Source: Homalodisca vitripennis
Lineage: Eukaryota > Arthropoda > Insecta > Hemiptera > Cicadellidae
Length of the DNA: 64,000 nt
Assembly: GCF_021130785.1 (NCBI RefSeq)
Contig: NC_060207.1
Coordinates: 100,543,001 to 100,607,000 of the forward strand
Direction: 5' to 3'
In this document: positions 59,371 to 64,000 of the stretch, piece after piece
Position numbering within the stretch: position 1 is the first letter of the stretch
Layout of the letters: each line of letters starts with the position of its first letter
Notes under the pieces: generated by a model
Database searches by the model: none
What the model was told of the DNA's origin: nothing
The model's input: only the letters and a program-made list of their open reading frames with translations
Program-made: the position numbers and the translations under genes

Positions 59371-62300
59371 ATTCGGTAATAGTTGTTCAGTAGCAGAACT
59401 TTCTCCTCATCTTATTAAAGTTCTTCTTTATAAAAATACAAGTATATAGTAAATAAACCAACGCATGTGATTACCGACAGAACTTAACGTCTACTCAGTA
59501 TTTCTTTAAGGGATTATTTGCAACTGTGCTGTCCTTTGAGCTTTTGATCCCAAAATCAATAAATAGTGTTCTCACTTGGACTTGAAGTAGGGCCTGTCGG
59601 GCCCTTAGCAATGTTATTCGGCAACAAATGCCGCTTTAAAAGTGTTAAACTTGTGTGTCCATTTTCGAAACAAGTTCGTAGAATTTTTCCACTATTTACG
59701 ATAAATTTTGGAGGTCACTGTAAAAACGATAAACAAGCAGCGCTCTTTGTTCCCTTTAAATGTGTAAAGGTAGTTTTACACTTTTTACATCAATCAGTTT
59801 ACAATCTTATAAGAGTCCAAATAAAGTATAAAAATTCCTCCCTCCCCCACCAAAATCGTACGGGATTATAAAGACTTCCTTTAAATATTCACAGCAATTG
59901 CGTATGCAGACGTTTCACTTAGGTTATGAACAAGTACTCAGGTATAGCACTGTTGTAACGGTACTACTGGATGGTACTATGTATATTATGGTCATTGCGT
60001 CGGTTTTGGGACGCACAAAGATTTTTTTATTTTCTGTGATTGGTTTATGAAAGTCGATATTTTCCGGCTCTGACAGTAAATTTAGAAATAGAATAATTAC
60101 TGTACATGAATTTGTCACGTGGAAGAATTTCTTACACTTTTAGTAAAATTGTACATTGTCCACAAATCTATTCTTTTTGGAGTTTACTATTATTAAACGT
60201 CTATTTTTATACTAACATATTCTATAATGCTGAACATAAAATTGTATTATTGAAATACACATTATAATATATTATCGTATTCTCTTAGTTAAATAGGTTC
60301 ATTATAATAAATATATGCTACACACAAAAATTGTTCTCGATATAATCTAAAGTTGCACAATCCCGTGTGCTACGACAGTCTCCATGCCTGTGTTTTGCTT
60401 GGAAGCCGTCCAAATGGATAGAGTAAGAAATTTAAGATGGTACCTGTTTGATAGGTCAACTATTAGAATTGCAAATGGGTTTTATTTTTATAAAACTCGC
60501 CCAAGCTTGGCGAAATGCTGAATCCGATCAAGGTAACCGGCTTTATGTCCAGTTCTGGGCCTATATTTCGACAAAGTGGCCATTCCGCTGATCTGGCACG
60601 GTGCCAGCAGTACCACTAGAGTGTTTTGTGTCTTCCTCAAGGAAGTGGAAGCCATTACAGAGTTCTTCGACGACGGGACAACATGCCTTTATGTGCACTA
60701 TTCGATCGTATATCAAATTGATCACCCGGGTTAAGGGTGTAATGGCTGTAGGCCTAGCCTGTGTGAAAGAAGAATGTTTTAATTTTCTAACTCCTATTGA
60801 TTCTAACAGAATGAATCTTGTTTTCTGTCATGGTGGGAAAAGTCTATACTTATATACGATATAGGGAAATGCTACTTTTTGAAACACTCAACACCGACAT
60901 ATTTTGCTAGTTCTAAATGATTTACGTTCAACAGTTGTTGGCAAATTCTTTTATGATAACGTCAATAGGCAGCGTTAACCACCTTCATGCAGCCAAAATT
61001 GCGTAATGTTTCACAACATTAATGTAATTGAAGGTAAAAGCTTATATACAGTGTCAAACCTTGAATGGGCATATACATTCACTAGCCAAAGTATAGTTTT
61101 TAAACATCTTGCCAAGTTGTGACTTCAATAACTCAACGTTTTCTTGAGTTATCCATGTAAAAGACTGAATAGAGTTGGAACGACTGTAATTAAACGACCT
61201 TGAGATTTGTCAAGTAAGAACGCAGTTAAAACTGTTAGGAGATCACAATAATTAGATTTTTTATAAAAGTAACAACTTTTTAATTTGATTATTTTACATC
61301 CACTGGTTCACTGAAATACAAATGCGTTTGAGAGAAAAAGGAAATTGTAGAAAAGTAAAGTAAATTTGTTTTGAAATATTTTGTGAAGTTTCGTTTGTAT
61401 AAATTCATCCATCCATGCAATGTTTAATAGTTTTCTTATATGATGGTTGGTGTATTCCTAACATTTCGTACAAAAATTTGGCCGATTAATGTATATTTAC
61501 TAAGAGTTTTGGTTGTTTTTCCGTGTAATATACAACTTAGAAATTTATGGGGTAAATTCAGGCAGTCAAAGTTGTTTTATTATTGTGAAATAAGCTATGT
61601 ATTTTATTGTAACAACTAACTTTTCAATCTGTTCTTACTGTCTTGTCTCACTAAAGAGGTCTATCAACTTTGAACAATTTGTTAAGAATACACAATACAC
61701 AGATACAGTATTCTTGTACAGAATACACAAGCTATTACGATAAGAATACATTAAACTTATGTACAAGCGAATAATTTCGAAAATCTAAAGTTTGATTCAG
61801 TGCACTATCTAAATATTGATGTAGGCATGCGAATAGTATAGAGAAAAGCCATGTTTAAGAGGACAAAATGTAAGTTTTTTAATTTCAGTCATTGCCCTTT
61901 AAGATAATTTCTTTAGATCAAAACAAATACCTACATTTATTCTACGATATTTATAGGCATTTAAAGTACGAACTTTGAGCAATTTGATTTTTAATTGTTG
62001 TAAATCAAGAAAATGAATTTTTTACGTTTACAGTTTCATGTAAAACATTTTTCATATAAAAATTCCCTTAAATATGACTGGATGAGATACGACATCATGC
62101 ATTCTTTGGTTATTTATTATCCATTATTGAGGTATTCAATATTTATAATTGCTAGCTAATTTGTATGTAAGTGGTAAGCTTTATTTTCAAATTGGTTCCT
62201 ACGAGAATTGGCGTACAAATTTTGAAATGAGTTCCATTTGAAAACGATGAAAATGTTTTCTTTCAGTTATGGCGGTAAGTTAGAGAACAGTGAAGTAATA

Positions 62301-63439
62301 TATCATGAGTTATGAATGTTGCACGGAAAACAAAAAAGGACGTAAAACAGTACAAGATGAGACCAATTCTTATTTATTTTAACTGACAAATCATCAATTA
62401 AAGTTTGATGAGTAAAATTTATAGACATCTTGTATATTTACATTAAAGATGTTTTTACACATTTAACTAAGTTATCTACGAAAACTGTTTGTTTCATTTT
62501 CGTTAGTTAGTATTTTAAGGGAGTCAAAATGAGTATCGCTATATTGAAATTTATATTTTAATTGTTACACCGGGCTACATTTATTTTTTCATAATTCCCG
62601 TAAGTTTATTTTGAGACATGTTTTTATAAACCTAGCAAAATGTTGTCTATATACTTGCTGGTATTCCAGAGTTGCAAAAATCCTGACCTTCCTCTATCAT
62701 TTAGTGTACTAAATTCCCAATTTTAAGTACCTAATTTGTTTCAAAAGTAAGTCTTTAAGTAAACTTTGACTTAATGTCATGTTTTTTTTATTTATTTATT
62801 CCTTGACCAATACTAATAAAATGTTTTATAATAAACTCCATTAAACAAATACTTAACTAGAATTTGAGCAAAGGGACTTGCTACTTTATCTATAGGAAAA
62901 AAACTCGGGTCCACTTGTGGCCACAACGTTGGCAATAATCGTATTTTCTGTAGCCAACTGTTGCTCTTACTCTTTTGGCACAGGTACATTAACCTTGCCA
63001 ACTTGAGTCACCTCAGTGTGTTGCCTTGCGTGTTACTGCCCTTGCCTCTCTATCCAACATTTCATCGCAACTATTACTCGTACAGACATTCTGTTTAACT
63101 CATATTATCCTTATCACTTTTCTACCACGCGACACGTGATAGGCAATGTCATCTGTACACTGTGAAGGTGGGTATTGAGGTGCAACCTTCGCTGTGCAGT
63201 GTGCACCTTAGTAAACTGAACGTCGACGAATAGTGTCTTGCCGCACGTTATTTTAAGTTCTTGACAGCACAGCGTGTATTGTGATCGATTCAAACTAATT
63301 CATCCAACTGTTTTAAATTTTCGGAGTTCCTTCCCACTATTAACCAGACTAAGGCATTATTTCAGTAACTGATGAGATGTGGATACACAACAATTCTCAC
63401 ACATTTATACTTTAAGATATTCAGTGTATTATAATCAAA
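59371..63439. other. AT-rich intron sequence
   Basis: No exon or transposon recognised. A 7-bp palindrome, CTGGCAC-G-GTGCCAG, lies at 60593-60607, and a mixed-composition patch at 62990-63260. Confidence 0.45.
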
Positions 63440-63715
63440 TATTATGAGCCAATGATGGAACCACGATGAGGACGAGAAGATAAAAATAAAGTGTTTGAAA
63501 ATAAGAGAAATAAAATAGAATTGAATGAGATTAGGCAAAAGGAAGAACTAAACAAAAGTCAGAATGCGATAAAGATGGACGTGTAAAGGCAGATGTAAGC
63601 CATCAAAAGAATCGAAGTAGGAATGATTAAGGAATAGAAGGGGAAGTTGACTATAGGAAGATGAAGATAATTAAAAACAGGAAGAAGATAGTAAGGAAAG
63701 ACGCTAGCCTAGCTA
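63440..63715 (+). repeat. Purine-rich tract
   Basis: Nearly 280 bp of strongly A/G-biased plus strand (GAAGATAAAAATAAAG-, AGGAAGAAGATAGTAAGG-type runs), with no clear unit length. It contains many GAA-type splicing-enhancer-like words but no open exon. Confidence 0.6.
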
Positions 63716-64000
63716 ACGAACGTAATTAATGATGCAAATACTGCAGGAAAACATCGCTTCCTGGAATAATATTCCAAATAACTAACCATCCTGTAGTGGG
63801 ATTAAATAAATACGCGACAAATGCTTGTCTGCCGTATTAAATTTTAACAAAACATATTCAAGCTGTAAATTGCGTGAAAGGTGAAAGACGGGAGGGAACT
63901 AAGCATGAAAAAGTGAGAAAAGAAACATTTTGATGATATGAAAAATCAAACAAATAGTGTTGATGATGTCAATTCGTAGCAGGATTTTGTGGAGTTCGGT
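63716..64000. other. Intron sequence to window end
   Basis: AT-rich, nothing recognised. Confidence 0.45.

Larger units (their letters stand above)
10621..64000 (+). other. First intron of the shot-like gene (continues beyond window)
   Basis: From the exon 1 donor to the window end I found no open frame or motif resembling the CH domains, plakin or spectrin repeats. I therefore interpret the remaining 53.4 kb as one intron, unless short alternative first exons lie within it. Features listed after this point are intronic under that reading. Confidence 0.55.

Overview
The window looks like nuclear DNA from an insect, probably a hemipteran. It is AT-rich and intron-dominated, has eukaryotic splice and poly(A) signals, and carries decayed insect-type transposons and minisatellites. 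There are no bacterial-style operons. The hemipteran placement is an inference from the repeat types (Mutator-like, Helitron, piggyBac and RTE-type tails). Only one host gene has a recognisable coding exon here.

Left part (1-9.6 kb): AT-rich intergenic DNA with dead transposons. Two minus-strand pieces of a Helitron Rep/helicase lie 6 kb apart; their protein breakpoints nearly meet, but their order is swapped. Between them sits a 2.6-kb Mutator-like element with short terminal inverted repeats and a frameshifted transposase. There is also an RTE-type retroelement tail.

Promoter and first exon (9.6-10.62 kb): a CpG-richer block leads into a 40-codon plus-strand exon ending at a CAG|GT donor. 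Its end, LDPADRAVLRIA, is what I recall just before the first calponin-homology domain of the spectraplakin Short stop (shot). A 5-codon upstream ORF overlaps the start codon, and a second donor lies 4 nt downstream of the first.

Right part (10.62-64 kb): apparently a single first intron of more than 53 kb, since no downstream exon was found. It holds tandem arrays of 24, 82, 44 and 53 bp units; a 193-bp duplication; a 5S-rRNA-like SINE; LINE debris; an internally deleted piggyBac element; and a 0.45-kb foldback element. It also holds several GC-richer islands with CAGCTG E-boxes and TGACGTCA sites that may be enhancers or alternative promoters.

No complete new biological system is visible. 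The most unusual items are the 53-bp array, which puts about 15 consensus 5' splice sites on the sense strand of the intron; the alternating 82/164-bp higher-order array; the order-swapped Helitron halves; and the excess of full TGACGTCA sites.
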